Source of the DNA: DATARH01 sp963847345
Lineage (GTDB): Bacteria > Pseudomonadota > Alphaproteobacteria > ATCC43930 > CGMCC-115725
Reading direction: 5' to 3'
Assembly (NCBI GenBank): GCA_963847345.1
Contig: CAWJZU010000035.1
Coordinates: 124,001-188,000, forward strand
Length of the DNA stretch: 64,000 nucleotides
Positions 1 to 9,500 of the stretch are shown here, piece by piece. The notes beneath the pieces were generated by a model that saw only the letters and a program-made list of their open reading frames with translations, made no database searches and was not told the DNA's origin. A program made the translations under genes and the position numbers. Within the stretch, counting starts at the first letter, position 1; every line of letters begins with the position of its first letter.

Positions 1-282
1 CATCGCCGTACCGTACGACTTGGCGACGGCTGGCATGGCAGCCAGGTCACGCCGGAGCAGGCCAGACCAGTCGTCGAGCGCCTGCGCCGCGACCGCCCCG
101 AACCCGAATTCACGATCTCGGTGCGCTCGCACTGGGACGGCAGGGATGTCGGGATGATGAAGGAGCGCGTCGCCGCCTATGCCGATGCCGGCGTGCAGCA
201 CATCATGGTCCATCCGCAGGACCGCGAGGTCGACGATTGGGACACGGTGATCGACGGCGTCGGAAAGGTCGCGGCCGGGTAG
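1..282 (+). CDS. LLM-class flavin-dependent oxidoreductase, C-terminal fragment
   Basis: The window opens inside this gene. Frame 1 is open for 93 codons to a TAG at 280-282. The visible tail contains GWHGSQVTPEQA, SVRSHWDGRDV, HIMVHPQDREVDDWD and a final IDGVGKVAAG. This is the typical end of luciferase-like (F420- or FMN-dependent) TIM-barrel oxidoreductases, with the late amphipathic helix and the closing GxGKVAAG. The substrate cannot be inferred from a tail. The gene is convergent with the UvrD helicase gene, whose stop lies 62 bases downstream. Confidence 0.8.
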   Translation, partial: HRRTVRLGDGWHGSQVTPEQARPVVERLRRDRPEPEFTISVRSHWDGRDVGMMKERVAAYADAGVQHIMVHPQDREVDDWDTVIDGVGKVAAG

Positions 283-343
283 CGCCTTCGCCGAGATTGC
301 TTCCTCGCAAACGCGTCTCGCAATGACGACCCTTTCCTTCAGG

Positions 344-2644
344 TCAGGCGTGGTCGACGAAGGCGTCCATGACCTTCTTGTCGCCGGCGTGCTCGAAATC
401 GATCGCGAGCTTGTTGTCCTCGACGGCGCGGACCGTGCCGTAGCCGAATTTCTGGTGGAATACGCGATCGCCGACCGCAAAACCGCCGACCCGCCGGATC
501 TCCTGGCCGCGACGCGGTAGCGCGGCGCTCTCGATCAGCCTCGATGGGCGCGGCTGGCGCGACGCCTGGGCTTTGTCCCTTCGGACGTTGTTCCAGTCGG
601 CGCCCCAACCTGGTCCTGATCCCGCCGTCCATCCGCTGGACCAGTCGGTCGCCGCGCCTCCCCAAGCCGGCGTCGCTGCCATTCCCATCTCGGTTGTCAG
701 CTCGATATGCTCGTCAGGCAATTCCGTGATAAAGCGCGAGCGCGCCGCGCTCTGCCATTTGCCGTGGATCTGCCGATTGGCGGCGAACGATATCAACGCC
801 CGCCGGCGCGCCCGCGTCAGACCGACATAGGCGAGACGGCGCTCCTCCTCGAGACCGTTGAGCCCGGATTCCTCGATCGCGCGCAGGCTGGGGAACACCC
901 CTTCCTCCCAGCCCGGCAGAAAAACCGTGTCGAATTCGAGGCCCTTGGCGCTGTGCAGCGTCATCAGATTGACCATGTCGCCGGCGCTGTCGGCGGCGTT
1001 GTCCATCACCAGGCTGACATGTTCGAGAAACCCGCCGAGGTTTTCGAACTCGGCCATCGCGACGACGAGTTCCTTCAGGTTTTCGAGCCGGCCCGGCGCG
1101 TCCGGCGTCTTTTCGGCCTGCCACATGCCGGTATAGCCGCTTTCGTCGAGCACGATCTGCGCGATATCGGTGTGCGGCAGATGCTCGGCTTCGGCGCGCC
1201 AGCGATCGAGCGCGGCGATGAACCCGGCCAGCGCGTTGCGCGCCGCGCGCGTGAGCCTGTCGCCAGCGATCAGATCGCGCGCCGCCTCGATCAGCGGCAC
1301 CCCCTCGGCGCGGGCGGCCGCGTGCAGAAGCTGCAAGGTCGCGGTGCCGATGCCGCGGCGCGGCGTGTTGACGACGCGCTCGAAGGCAAGGTCGTCGCTC
1401 GGCGTTCGTACGAGGCGCAGATAGGCCAGCGCATCGCGGATCTCCTGGCGTTCGTAGAAGCGCGGGCCGCCGATCACCCGGTACGGCAGCGCCAGCGCGA
1501 GAAAGCGCTCCTCGAACCCGCGGGTCTGGAAGCCGGCGCGCACGAGAATGGCGATTTCGCTCAGCGCATGGCCTTGGCGCTGCAGCGCCTCGATCTCGTC
1601 GCCGACCCAACGCGCCTCGTGCTCGGCGTCCCACAGCCCGCGCACAACGATCTTCTCGCCGCCCCCGGCGCGGGTCCACAAGGTTTTCCCCAAGCGGCCC
1701 CGGTTATGCGCGATGACGCCGCCCGCCGCCGCCAGGATCTCCGGGGTCGAACGGTAGTTTTCCTCCAGCCGCACGATCAGCGCGCCGGGGAAATCGCTCT
1801 CGAATTTGAGGATGTTGCCGATCTCGGCGCCGCGCCAGCTGTAGATCGACTGGTCGTCGTCGCCGACGCAACACAGATTGCGATGGCGCTGCGCCAGCAG
1901 CCGCAGCCACAGATATTGCGCGAGATTGGTGTCCTGGTACTCGTCGACCAGCAGATAACGGAAGCGCTGCTGGTAATGTCCAAGGATCTCCGGGTTCTGG
2001 CTGAACAGCGTCAGATTGTGCAGCAGCAAATCGCCGAAATCGGCCGCGTTCACGGTCGCGAGGCGCTGCTGATAATCGCGATAGAGCGCGACGGCGCGCC
2101 CGTCGGCCCAGTCTCCGGCGTCGCCCGCCGAGACCTTGTCGGGCACCAGGCCGCGATCCTTCCAGCGCTCGATAATGCCGAGTAGGGCACGCGCCGGCCA
2201 GCGCCGCTCATCGATATTCGCCGCCGCGATGATTTGTTTCAGCAGCCGGAGCTGGTCGTCGGTGTCGAGAATAGTGAAATTCGACGTGAGGCCGACCGCC
2301 TCGGCGTGGCGACGCAGGATGCGCGCGGCGAGCGCGTGAAATGTGCCGAGCCAGACGCCGTCGGCGGCGCGGCCGATCATCGCCTCGAGCCGCTCGCGCA
2401 TCTCCCGCGCCGCCTTGTTGGTGAAGGTAACGGCCAGCACCTCGCCCGGATTGGCGCGGCCGCTCGCCAGGATATGCGCGAGGCGGGTGGTCAAGACGCG
2501 GGTTTTTCCCGTACCGGCACCGGCCAGCACCAGCACGGCGCCCTCCACCGCTGCAACGGCCCGCGATTGCGCCTCGTTGAGCGATGCGAACAGCGCCTCC
2601 GATCGATCGGACGCGGCGTGTCGGGCGGCGGCGATGCTGGTCAT
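344..2644 (-). CDS. uvrD: ATP-dependent DNA helicase UvrD/PcrA (superfamily 1A)
   Basis: 3'-5' DNA helicase used in excision repair and replication-conflict clearance. The 766-residue protein has the superfamily-1 motifs in order: Walker A AGAGTGKT (41-48), motif II VDEYQDTN, GDDDQSIYSWRGA, TLHSAKGLEFD and YVGLTRAR. A C-terminal Tudor-like tail (GDRVFHQKFGYGTV) is typical of PcrA, where it contacts RNA polymerase. The frame runs upstream to 3007, but the extra residues are low-complexity and lie over repeat DNA. I chose the ATG at 2644 because it directly precedes the conserved LNEAQ motif Q region. No strong ribosome binding site is visible there. The gene looks intact and is probably monocistronic. 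Confidence 0.93.
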   Translation of the reverse strand: MTSIAAARHAASDRSEALFASLNEAQSRAVAAVEGAVLVLAGAGTGKTRVLTTRLAHILASGRANPGEVLAVTFTNKAAREMRERLEAMIGRAADGVWLGTFHALAARILRRHAEAVGLTSNFTILDTDDQLRLLKQIIAAANIDERRWPARALLGIIERWKDRGLVPDKVSAGDAGDWADGRAVALYRDYQQRLATVNAADFGDLLLHNLTLFSQNPEILGHYQQRFRYLLVDEYQDTNLAQYLWLRLLAQRHRNLCCVGDDDQSIYSWRGAEIGNILKFESDFPGALIVRLEENYRSTPEILAAAGGVIAHNRGRLGKTLWTRAGGGEKIVVRGLWDAEHEARWVGDEIEALQRQGHALSEIAILVRAGFQTRGFEERFLALALPYRVIGGPRFYERQEIRDALAYLRLVRTPSDDLAFERVVNTPRRGIGTATLQLLHAAARAEGVPLIEAARDLIAGDRLTRAARNALAGFIAALDRWRAEAEHLPHTDIAQIVLDESGYTGMWQAEKTPDAPGRLENLKELVVAMAEFENLGGFLEHVSLVMDNAADSAGDMVNLMTLHSAKGLEFDTVFLPGWEEGVFPSLRAIEESGLNGLEEERRLAYVGLTRARRRALISFAANRQIHGKWQSAARSRFITELPDEHIELTTEMGMAATPAWGGAATDWSSGWTAGSGPGWGADWNNVRRDKAQASRQPRPSRLIESAALPRRGQEIRRVGGFAVGDRVFHQKFGYGTVRAVEDNKLAIDFEHAGDKKVMDAFVDHA

Positions 2645-2751
2645 GACCACATGATATAGCAATTCGCCGGAACGGGGACACAAAGGGACGCGGTGCTGCC
2701 TCGGTTTGAATTGCGGGGCGCGAGCGCTCCCTCCGCCCGCCGCGGGTGCCG

Positions 2752-2785
2752 GTTTGCTGTTTTCTGCAGGAAAAGAACAGCAAAC
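2752..2785. repeat. Dispersed palindromic repeat, copy A
   Basis: Perfect 10-bp inverted repeat: GTTTGCTGTT (2752-2761) and AACAGCAAAC (2776-2785), around a 14-base centre containing CTGCAGGAAAAG. The right half recurs at 2836-2861, and the whole design recurs at 33735-33767. It behaves like a REP-type extragenic element. Confidence 0.7.
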
Positions 2786-2835
2786 GCCGGTGCGACCCCT
2801 GGCTCCGCGCGGGTTTCGCGGCGGCGGCGGGTGGA

Positions 2836-2861
2836 TTCTGCAGCAAAAGAACAGCAAACGC
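2836..2861. repeat. Dispersed repeat, copy B (half element)
   Basis: TTCTGCAGCAAAAGAACAGC followed by AAACGC. It matches copy A from its centre rightwards at all but one base (CTGCAGC against CTGCAGG). The left palindrome arm is missing, so this is a truncated copy 50 bases from copy A in the same spacer. Confidence 0.6.
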
Positions 2862-3068
2862 GCCCGCCCGCCATCGCTCCGACCCACGGCACCGGGTATT
2901 TCATACTCCGGCAATGTGGCGGATTTCGCGTCTGTCGCCGGGCTATCGACACCGCGCGAAAAGTACGGCTGGCAACTGCGGCGTCTCATCCGTTGCGCAA
3001 AAGCCACGCCTTGGCCCTGATCCGTTGCAACAAAGCGACCCTCTGACCCGGCGAGCCGATACGACGGT

Positions 3069-4418
3069 ATGATGCGGGATCATCCGTTGCCTTTCCGATG
3101 CACGCCGCGCCCGATGCACGCCGCGATCGTTCTGCTGATATTGACGCTGACCTATGTCGGGATGGCCGCCGGGCGCATTGCCTGGCTGCGCGTCGATCGG
3201 ACCGGCATCGCGCTGCTCGCCGTTATTACGCTGCTTGCCAGCGGCGAAATGACGCTCGACGATTTCGGGGCGGCGGTCAGCCTATCGACCCTGGCGCTGT
3301 TGTTCGCGATGATGATCATCTCGGCGCAGTTCGCCGAATCCGGGTTTATCGACCTTTGCGCGCGCACGATCATCGGCACGCGCGGCGGTTCGGCGGCGCT
3401 GTTGGCGTTGACCGTCGCGATCGGCGGCGCGCTGGCGGCGGTGCTCGCCAACGACATCCTGATCATCGCGATCGCCCCGCTGCTGATCGCCGGCGCCCGA
3501 CGCCGCAGTCTCGACCCGCGGCCTTTCGCGATCGCGCTGTCCGCAGCGACGAACGCGGGATCCGCGGCGACGCTGATCGGCAACCCGCAAAACATTCTGC
3601 TGGGCGCGATCGGCCGTCTCGGCTTCTGGCATTTCCTCGCGATCAACGGGGTGCCGGCGCTGTTCGCGCTGGTCAGCGTGTTCGCGGTCGTCTGGCTGCA
3701 ATGGAGCCGCCGCATGCGCCAGCCCACCATCGACCAGACAGGCATCGAGACGGCGGCTGTCGAGGCCGGCAATATCGCGGCGCCGGTGCCGGTGCACCCG
3801 ATCGACCGGTTTCAGATGATCAAGGCCGTCGTCGCGCTGATCGCGCTGCTGATCCTGTTTTCGACGCCGCTGCCGCGCGAGATCGGGGCGCTGATCATCG
3901 CGGCATTGCTTTTGGCGAACCGAAAAATCACCAGCCGCACGATGATCGCGACGGTCGACTGGCCGCTCTTGCTGCTCGTCGCGTGCCTGTTCGCGATTAC
4001 CGGGCAGCTCAACGATGCCGGCATCGCCGCGAAGACCCTGAGCCTGCTGAGCAGCAGCGGGCTGCTGCCGAACAATCTCGCGGTGCTGCTGCCGTTCGCG
4101 CTCGTTACCAGCAATGCGATCGGCAGCGTCCCGGCGGCGATGCTGGTATTGCAGATCTGGCCGCTGCCGCCCGATTCGGTTCTGTATTCGCTGGCGTTAT
4201 TGTCGAGTTTGGCAGGAAATCTGCTGTTGAGCGGCAGTCTGGGCACCTTGCTGATTGCCGAGCGCGCGGCAGCGATGGGAGCACCGGTCAGCTTCCGCGA
4301 ATACGCGCGCGCCGGCATGCCGATCGCGGTCGTCTCGCTCGCCTTCGCGAGCTTCTGGCTGGTGGCTATCGGGATACTTCCGCTAACGCCGCCACCCGTT
4401 CCGTCGCCGTTGCCGTGA
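3069..4418 (+). CDS. SLC13/ArsB-type anion permease
   Basis: Polytopic inner-membrane transporter of the ion-transporter superfamily that includes ArsB, CitMHS and SLC13. It has about eleven hydrophobic segments. Conserved family features include a re-entrant-like ANDILIIAIAPL stretch and SAATNAGSAATLIGNPQN, which resembles the ion-binding SNT/GNPQN motif of the family. The carried anion (carboxylate, sulfate or arsenite) cannot be told from sequence. The frame starts with two tandem ATGs at 3069. An internal ATG at 3114 (residue 16) sits right before the first membrane segment and may be the real start. hemC follows 92 bases downstream on the same strand. Confidence 0.75.
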   Translation: MMRDHPLPFRCTPRPMHAAIVLLILTLTYVGMAAGRIAWLRVDRTGIALLAVITLLASGEMTLDDFGAAVSLSTLALLFAMMIISAQFAESGFIDLCARTIIGTRGGSAALLALTVAIGGALAAVLANDILIIAIAPLLIAGARRRSLDPRPFAIALSAATNAGSAATLIGNPQNILLGAIGRLGFWHFLAINGVPALFALVSVFAVVWLQWSRRMRQPTIDQTGIETAAVEAGNIAAPVPVHPIDRFQMIKAVVALIALLILFSTPLPREIGALIIAALLLANRKITSRTMIATVDWPLLLLVACLFAITGQLNDAGIAAKTLSLLSSSGLLPNNLAVLLPFALVTSNAIGSVPAAMLVLQIWPLPPDSVLYSLALLSSLAGNLLLSGSLGTLLIAERAAAMGAPVSFREYARAGMPIAVVSLAFASFWLVAIGILPLTPPPVPSPLP

Positions 4419-4510
4419 GCGAGGCAGGTACGGCAAACGGGGCTTCGGTGGACTGGCGGGGCATCGAAGCACCCGGTACAACGGAGATTCTCTCTTCCAA
4501 AGGAGCATTC

Positions 4511-5440
4511 GTGCCGAGCCGGCCGCTTCGCATCGGAACCCGCGGCAGCCCGATGGCGCTGTATCAGGCGGAGCTTGTGCGCGACCGGCTGCGCGCGGCC
4601 CATCCCGAGCTTGCCGCCGACGGCGCGCTCGAACTCGTCCCGATCCGCACGACCGGGGACCGCGTGCAGACGCGCCTGCTCGCCGAGATCGGCGGCAAGG
4701 GCCTGTTCACGAAGGAAATCGAGGAGGCGCTGCTCGACGGCCGCATCGATCTCGCCGTGCATTCGCTGAAGGATATGGAAACGGTGCTGCCGGCCGGACT
4801 TGCGATCGGTGGCGTGCTCAAGCGCGACGACCCCCGCGACGTGCTGGTCGGTCGCGGGGCGCTCACCGTCGCGGGCTTGCCGCGAGGGGCGCGGGTTGGT
4901 ACGGCGTCGCTGCGGCGGCGCGCGCAATTGCTGCGGCGGCGTCCTGACCTCGCAATCGTGCCGATCCGCGGCAATGTCAACACGCGGCTTGCCAAGCTCG
5001 ACGCCGGCGAGGTCGAGGCGCTGGTCCTCGCGCTGTGCGGGCTGGAACGGCTCGGCAAGGCTGGCGCGATCGGCGAGATTCTGGACGTCAGTATCATGCT
5101 GCCGGCGGTCGCGCAGGGCGCGCTCGCGATCGAATGCCGGGCGCTCGACGACGCGGTGCGCGACCTGCTCACTCCGCTGCACGATGAGCCGAGCGCGGCC
5201 TGCGTGCTCGCCGAGAGGAGCATGCTGGCGGCGCTCGACGGGTCCTGCCGCACGCCGATCGCCGGGCTCGCGACGATCGCGGACGGCCGGCTCAGCCTCG
5301 ACGCGCTGCTGCTGTCGCCGGACGGCGCGGCCGAGCGGCGCGGCCGATTGGCGGGTGCGGTCAACGATGCGGCGGCGATCGGTACCGCGCTCGGCGACCA
5401 ATTGCGGCGCGGCGCCGGGCCCGAATTCGGCTTCGGTTAG
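4511..5440 (+). CDS. hemC: Hydroxymethylbilane synthase (porphobilinogen deaminase)
   Basis: Polymerises four porphobilinogen molecules to hydroxymethylbilane in haem synthesis. The GTG at 4511 is chosen because AAGGAG ends five bases before it and the next residues, RPLRIGTRGSPMALYQA, are the family N-terminus. The product is 309 residues, the usual length. Visible motifs are VHSLKDME, SLRRRAQL, PIRGNVNTRL and the cofactor-attachment loop ALDGSCRTPIAG, whose Cys (about 246) carries the dipyrromethane. The same frame is open far upstream, but that stretch is the antisense-like shadow of the permease gene. It is convergent with the TolB-like gene. Confidence 0.95.
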   Translation: MPSRPLRIGTRGSPMALYQAELVRDRLRAAHPELAADGALELVPIRTTGDRVQTRLLAEIGGKGLFTKEIEEALLDGRIDLAVHSLKDMETVLPAGLAIGGVLKRDDPRDVLVGRGALTVAGLPRGARVGTASLRRRAQLLRRRPDLAIVPIRGNVNTRLAKLDAGEVEALVLALCGLERLGKAGAIGEILDVSIMLPAVAQGALAIECRALDDAVRDLLTPLHDEPSAACVLAERSMLAALDGSCRTPIAGLATIADGRLSLDALLLSPDGAAERRGRLAGAVNDAAAIGTALGDQLRRGAGPEFGFG

Positions 5441-5475
5441 CCTGGAAGCCGTGTCTTTACAACCGAGCCGGCGCC

Positions 5476-6519
5476 TCACTTTCCGGCGACGAAGGCGGTG
5501 ACGTCGAGGCTGGCGACGCGGAACGGCGCCATCCCGGTCGGCGATGCCACCGCGACGGCCGCGATCAGCATCGTGCTCCGGCCGTCGGCCTCGGGCGGAT
5601 ACCATTTCGGGTGCTGCGCATTCCAGTTGCAGCTCGTGACCTGCATCGCCGGGTTCTTTCCGGATGAATCCTGTATGAAGATCGCATAAATGGCGCCATC
5701 GACATTGTTGCAGACACGGTTCGATTCAAAGGCGAACCATTTACCGTCGGGAGACCACCAGCCGGCGCGCGCCTGATACGGCTGCAGGAAGCCTGATCCC
5801 TTCGGGGCATGGCGATCCATCGGTTCGACCCGCGTCCGGCCCCTCGAGCCAGCTGCAACCCAAGTGTAGTTTAGGTCCTGGTTGTAGTAATTGCTCTCGC
5901 GATTGAACTGGCCGGCGAACGAGATCAGGTTCGGATCGGCTTGGTTGACGCTTGCGAAACCCGCCCACACCTTCTCGTCACCGACCTGCGGGACGAGCGT
6001 GTCGCCGGTTGTCGCGTTGATCACCGAGGTGACGTGCGACTGGCCTCCATCGACGGCTAGCGAGCCGCAATCGGGAAACCACGCCGGATAGATCATCCCG
6101 GCGGTGTTCGGTAGCACGGTGGGGGCCGCCGTCGTGCTCGACATCACATAGACGCCATCCGCGGCGCTGAAGGCGATGGGGCCGCTGGTCACGCTACCGC
6201 CCGACCGAAACCAGCACCAGTCGGCGCGCTCCGACCCGGCGACGCCGGTGAACGCCGCCGGCGTTCCCCCCGGCAGCGCGGCCGCGTACAGCTCGGTGGC
6301 GCCCGCGATCGTGCGCTCGAACACAACGGCCGTTGCGTCAGCGTTCAGCACCGGGCGATAGTCGCTGGTTCCAGCCGCTTCCGGAAACAGGAAAACCGGC
6401 GCCACAGTCGGCGGCGGGTTCTGCTTTTGTCGGGCACCGGGCGCGCCGACCTCCGCCTGGCTCGCGGCAGCCGACGCCATCATCAGCGCCGCTAATAAAA
6501 CGCGCGCAGCTGCTTGCAT
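5476..6519 (-). CDS. Secreted TolB-like (PD40 beta-propeller) protein
   Basis: 347 residues. A signal peptide of about 22 residues (MQAAARVLLAALMMASAAAS) precedes a Pro-rich linker and then a set of beta-propeller blades. The blade motifs are RPVLNADATAVVFER, YPAWFPDCGSLAVDGG, WWSPDGKWFAFESNR and HPKWYPPEADG. These WSPDG-type repeats are PD40/TolB-like, so a periplasmic binding or scaffold role is likely. It is not TolB itself, since no TolA or Pal gene is nearby and the N-terminal TolB domain is absent. AAGGGG stands about ten bases before the ATG. It lies 44 bases downstream of addA on the same strand and may be read through from that operon. Confidence 0.65.
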   Translation of the reverse strand: MQAAARVLLAALMMASAAASQAEVGAPGARQKQNPPPTVAPVFLFPEAAGTSDYRPVLNADATAVVFERTIAGATELYAAALPGGTPAAFTGVAGSERADWCWFRSGGSVTSGPIAFSAADGVYVMSSTTAAPTVLPNTAGMIYPAWFPDCGSLAVDGGQSHVTSVINATTGDTLVPQVGDEKVWAGFASVNQADPNLISFAGQFNRESNYYNQDLNYTWVAAGSRGRTRVEPMDRHAPKGSGFLQPYQARAGWWSPDGKWFAFESNRVCNNVDGAIYAIFIQDSSGKNPAMQVTSCNWNAQHPKWYPPEADGRSTMLIAAVAVASPTGMAPFRVASLDVTAFVAGK

Positions 6520-6563
6520 ATCATTCGCCCCTTATCGATGAATCACACCGTGAAGCAGCTGCG

Positions 6564-9500
6564 TCACGGCCAGACGGTTGCGGTGATGCCGTGCCGGTCG
6601 AGCAGCGCCGGGCTGATCGGCATCAGCAGTGGCCCGTCGGTCCACAACAGCGCGCACTCGATCGGGCGGTCGCGGTAGATGCGGGCGAGCGCGGCGCGGT
6701 ACATCGCGAGCTGTTGCAGATAGATCGCCGGGACCTCGTCGTCGCGCGCCGGGACCGGGCGCACGGTCTTGAAATCGACGATCAGCACGCGGTTTCGGGT
6801 CACGACGACACGGTCGATCTGGCCCGACAGTGCATGCGATGCGCCGGCGGAGTCGCCGGGGATCAGGCCGACGACCGAAACCTCGGCCTGCGCGCCCGGT
6901 CCCCATAACTCGGCGAGATCCGGGTCGGTCAGCACGGCCATCGTTTCGGCGTGGATTTCGTCCCGTTCCTCAGGGGGGAGGGCATGCACCGGCAAGGCGA
7001 GAAACCGCCGGGCGGCCGCGTCGCGCTCCGACGCCGGCAGCTCGGGGAGGCTCTGCAACAGCCGATGCACGAGCAGGCCGCGCTTGAAGCGGTCGCGTCC
7101 GGAGACCGCGAGCGGCGAGAGGGTGGCCGGTTCGGGGCCGCTCGGCCGCGACGGCAGCAGCGGCTTCGGCGGGATCGGCTCGGGCGGCGGCGGCGCCGAC
7201 ACCCAGGCAGGCGGGGGCCCAGAGACCCGCAACCCGGCGATCCGCTCGTCGCGGCGCGGCGGCGCGGTCTGGGGGCTGCTGAGCCGCAGCGTCTCGCCCG
7301 TCCAGCCATGGCGCTCGCCGATCAGCGGGCGCGTGTCGAACGGGACCGTCTCAGCCAACCCGGTCCAGCCGGCTTCGCACAGCGCGTGCCATGAAAGCGC
7401 CTCGCGCGTCGGCCGCTGGTTCTGCCAGCCGCAGACATAGAGGCGGTGCTGCGCCCGGGTCAGCGCAACGTAGAGGAGGCGCCGATATTCCTGCAGCTGG
7501 CCGCGGCGCAACGCGTCCCGCGTTCGCACATAGGCCGGGGCGGCAAACTCGCGGCGCGGACACCACAGCGGCAAGCCGTCGCCGTCGGTCCACAGCAGCC
7601 CGTTATGCCGGTCCGGCAACTGCACGGTGTCGGGAAGAAACACGACCGGGGCTTCCAGCCCCTTGGCGCCGTGCACGGTCAGAATGCGGACTTCGTCGCG
7701 CTGGCGCTCGCCGAAATCGCGCTTGACCTCGATGTCGCCGGCTGCGATCCAATGCAGAAACCCCTGCAGCGAGGGCACGTGCTCGCGCTCATACGCGAGC
7801 GCCAGCGCGAGAAACTCCTCGACGGGGTCCGCCGCCTCCGCCCCGAGCCGTTCGAGGATCGCGCGCCGCCCGTTATCGGTCCCTGGGCCGGTCCCGAGAA
7901 TTTCGGCATAAAGCTCGAACGGCGGGACAAAATCGGCGCGGGCGAGCAGCGCGCGAAGGCGCTCGTAGGTCTCCCGCATCGCCGGCTGCTGGCGGGCAAG
8001 ACGGCGCAGACGGGTCCACAGCCGGTCGTCGCCGCGGTCGTAGGCGAGCTCGAACAGCGCATCTTCTGAGAAGCCGAACAGCGGCCCCTTCAGCACTGTA
8101 GCCAAAGTCAAATCGTCTTCCGGCAGCAGCAGAAAGCGGCCGAGAGCGATCAGATCCTGCACCGCGAGCTCGTCGGCGAGTGCCAAACGGTCGGCGCCGG
8201 CGACCGGCACGCCGCGCTGCTTCAGCGCGCGCAGCAAATCGCCGACGAATTCGTTGCGCCGGCGCACCAGGATGATCACGTCGCCGGCCTGCAGCGCGCG
8301 TCCGCGCGGCTCCAGTCGCTCGCCGCGTTCGAGCCAAGCGGAGATCGTCGCCGCGATCGCGCGCGCCAGGCGGGTGCGCGGTTCGAGCGGACGGCGCGGG
8401 CCGGCAATGTCGCCGCGCCCCTCGGCTTTATCGGCTTCGTCTGGATCGGCCGGCACCGGCGGCCACAGCTCGACGAGCCCGGCCTGTCCGCGATGGGCCG
8501 CGACATGGCGAATCGGGACGCCATCGAGCGCCACGCCATCAGCCGCGTCGGCTTGCTGGAACACCGCGTCGACCGCTTTCAGCAGCGGCTCGGCGGCGCG
8601 AAACGAGATTTCGAGCGGCACCTCGACCCAATGCTGCTTCGCCGCGATCACGCGCGCCGCGAAATGCTGCCGCATCTCGACAAAGGCGCGCGGGTCGGCG
8701 CGCTGAAAGCTGTAGATCGACTGCTTCGGATCGCCGACCGCGAAGATCGTGCGAACCCGATCCTGGGCGCCGTCGCCGGCGAAGAACTCGGCGGCGAGCG
8801 CGGCGACGATCTCCCATTGCTCGGGATTGGTGTCCTGCGCTTCGTCGATCAGGATGTGGTCGAGCCCGCCGTCGAGCTTGAACAAAACCCACGGCGCGAT
8901 CCCGGGGCGGCGCAGCAGATCAAGCGCCTTCAGCACGAGGTCGTCGTAGTCGAGCAGCCCGGACAGAAGCTTGCGCCGGTCATAGGCGGCCAGCACCGCG
9001 TTGCCGATCCGCGCCAGCGCCAGCGTCGCCTCGACCACGCCAAGACCGGCGCGGTCTGCGACAAAGCGCAGGACGCGCGCTGCCTCGGCCTGCAGCGCCG
9101 CGACCGGGTCGCCGGCCGCCTTCGCCGCCGCCGGCTTGGTGATCAGGCTTTGTCGCTGCTGACCCGTAACGGTCAGGAACAGGTCGATATACGCCTCGAT
9201 CATGACGGCGCGCGCGGCCGGCTGCTCGCACCAGCGGGTAAGGGTGGCGCCGCGCCGCCGGTCGCCGTCCGTGCCCGCGGCGAGCGCCGCCGCCGCGGCG
9301 CGCAGCCCAGCCGCGTCGCCGGCGCCCTCGGCGCAGAATGCCGCGAGCAACCCGTCAACGCTGGTGTCGGGCGATACCGCAACGGCCGCGCCGAGCCGGC
9401 GCCGCAGCGCGGTCTCGCCGTCGGCGAGCGCACGGCGCAGCTTGCCGCGCTCGGCGGCGATTTCAGCGATTAGCTCGATGAAACGCTCCTCGGGGGCGTG

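Larger units (their letters stand above)
2645..3068. other. Intergenic region with two repeat copies
   Basis: Divergent spacer between uvrD and the permease. It holds two copies of a short dispersed repeat (listed separately) and no convincing gene. Several short open frames cross it on both strands, but they encode Arg/Ala-rich sequence with no recognisable family. A TATATC element close to the uvrD start could be part of its promoter. Confidence 0.6.

Noticed and set aside
707..2185. Long open frame of 492 codons opposite uvrD
   Set aside because: It is an antisense shadow of the helicase gene in GC-rich DNA; its product is Arg/Ala/Gln-rich and has no family motifs.
3098..4510. Upstream half of the 780-codon frame containing hemC
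   Set aside because: Overlaps the permease gene in another frame and reads as Arg/Asp-rich noise; hemC proper starts at 4511 with its own ribosome binding site.
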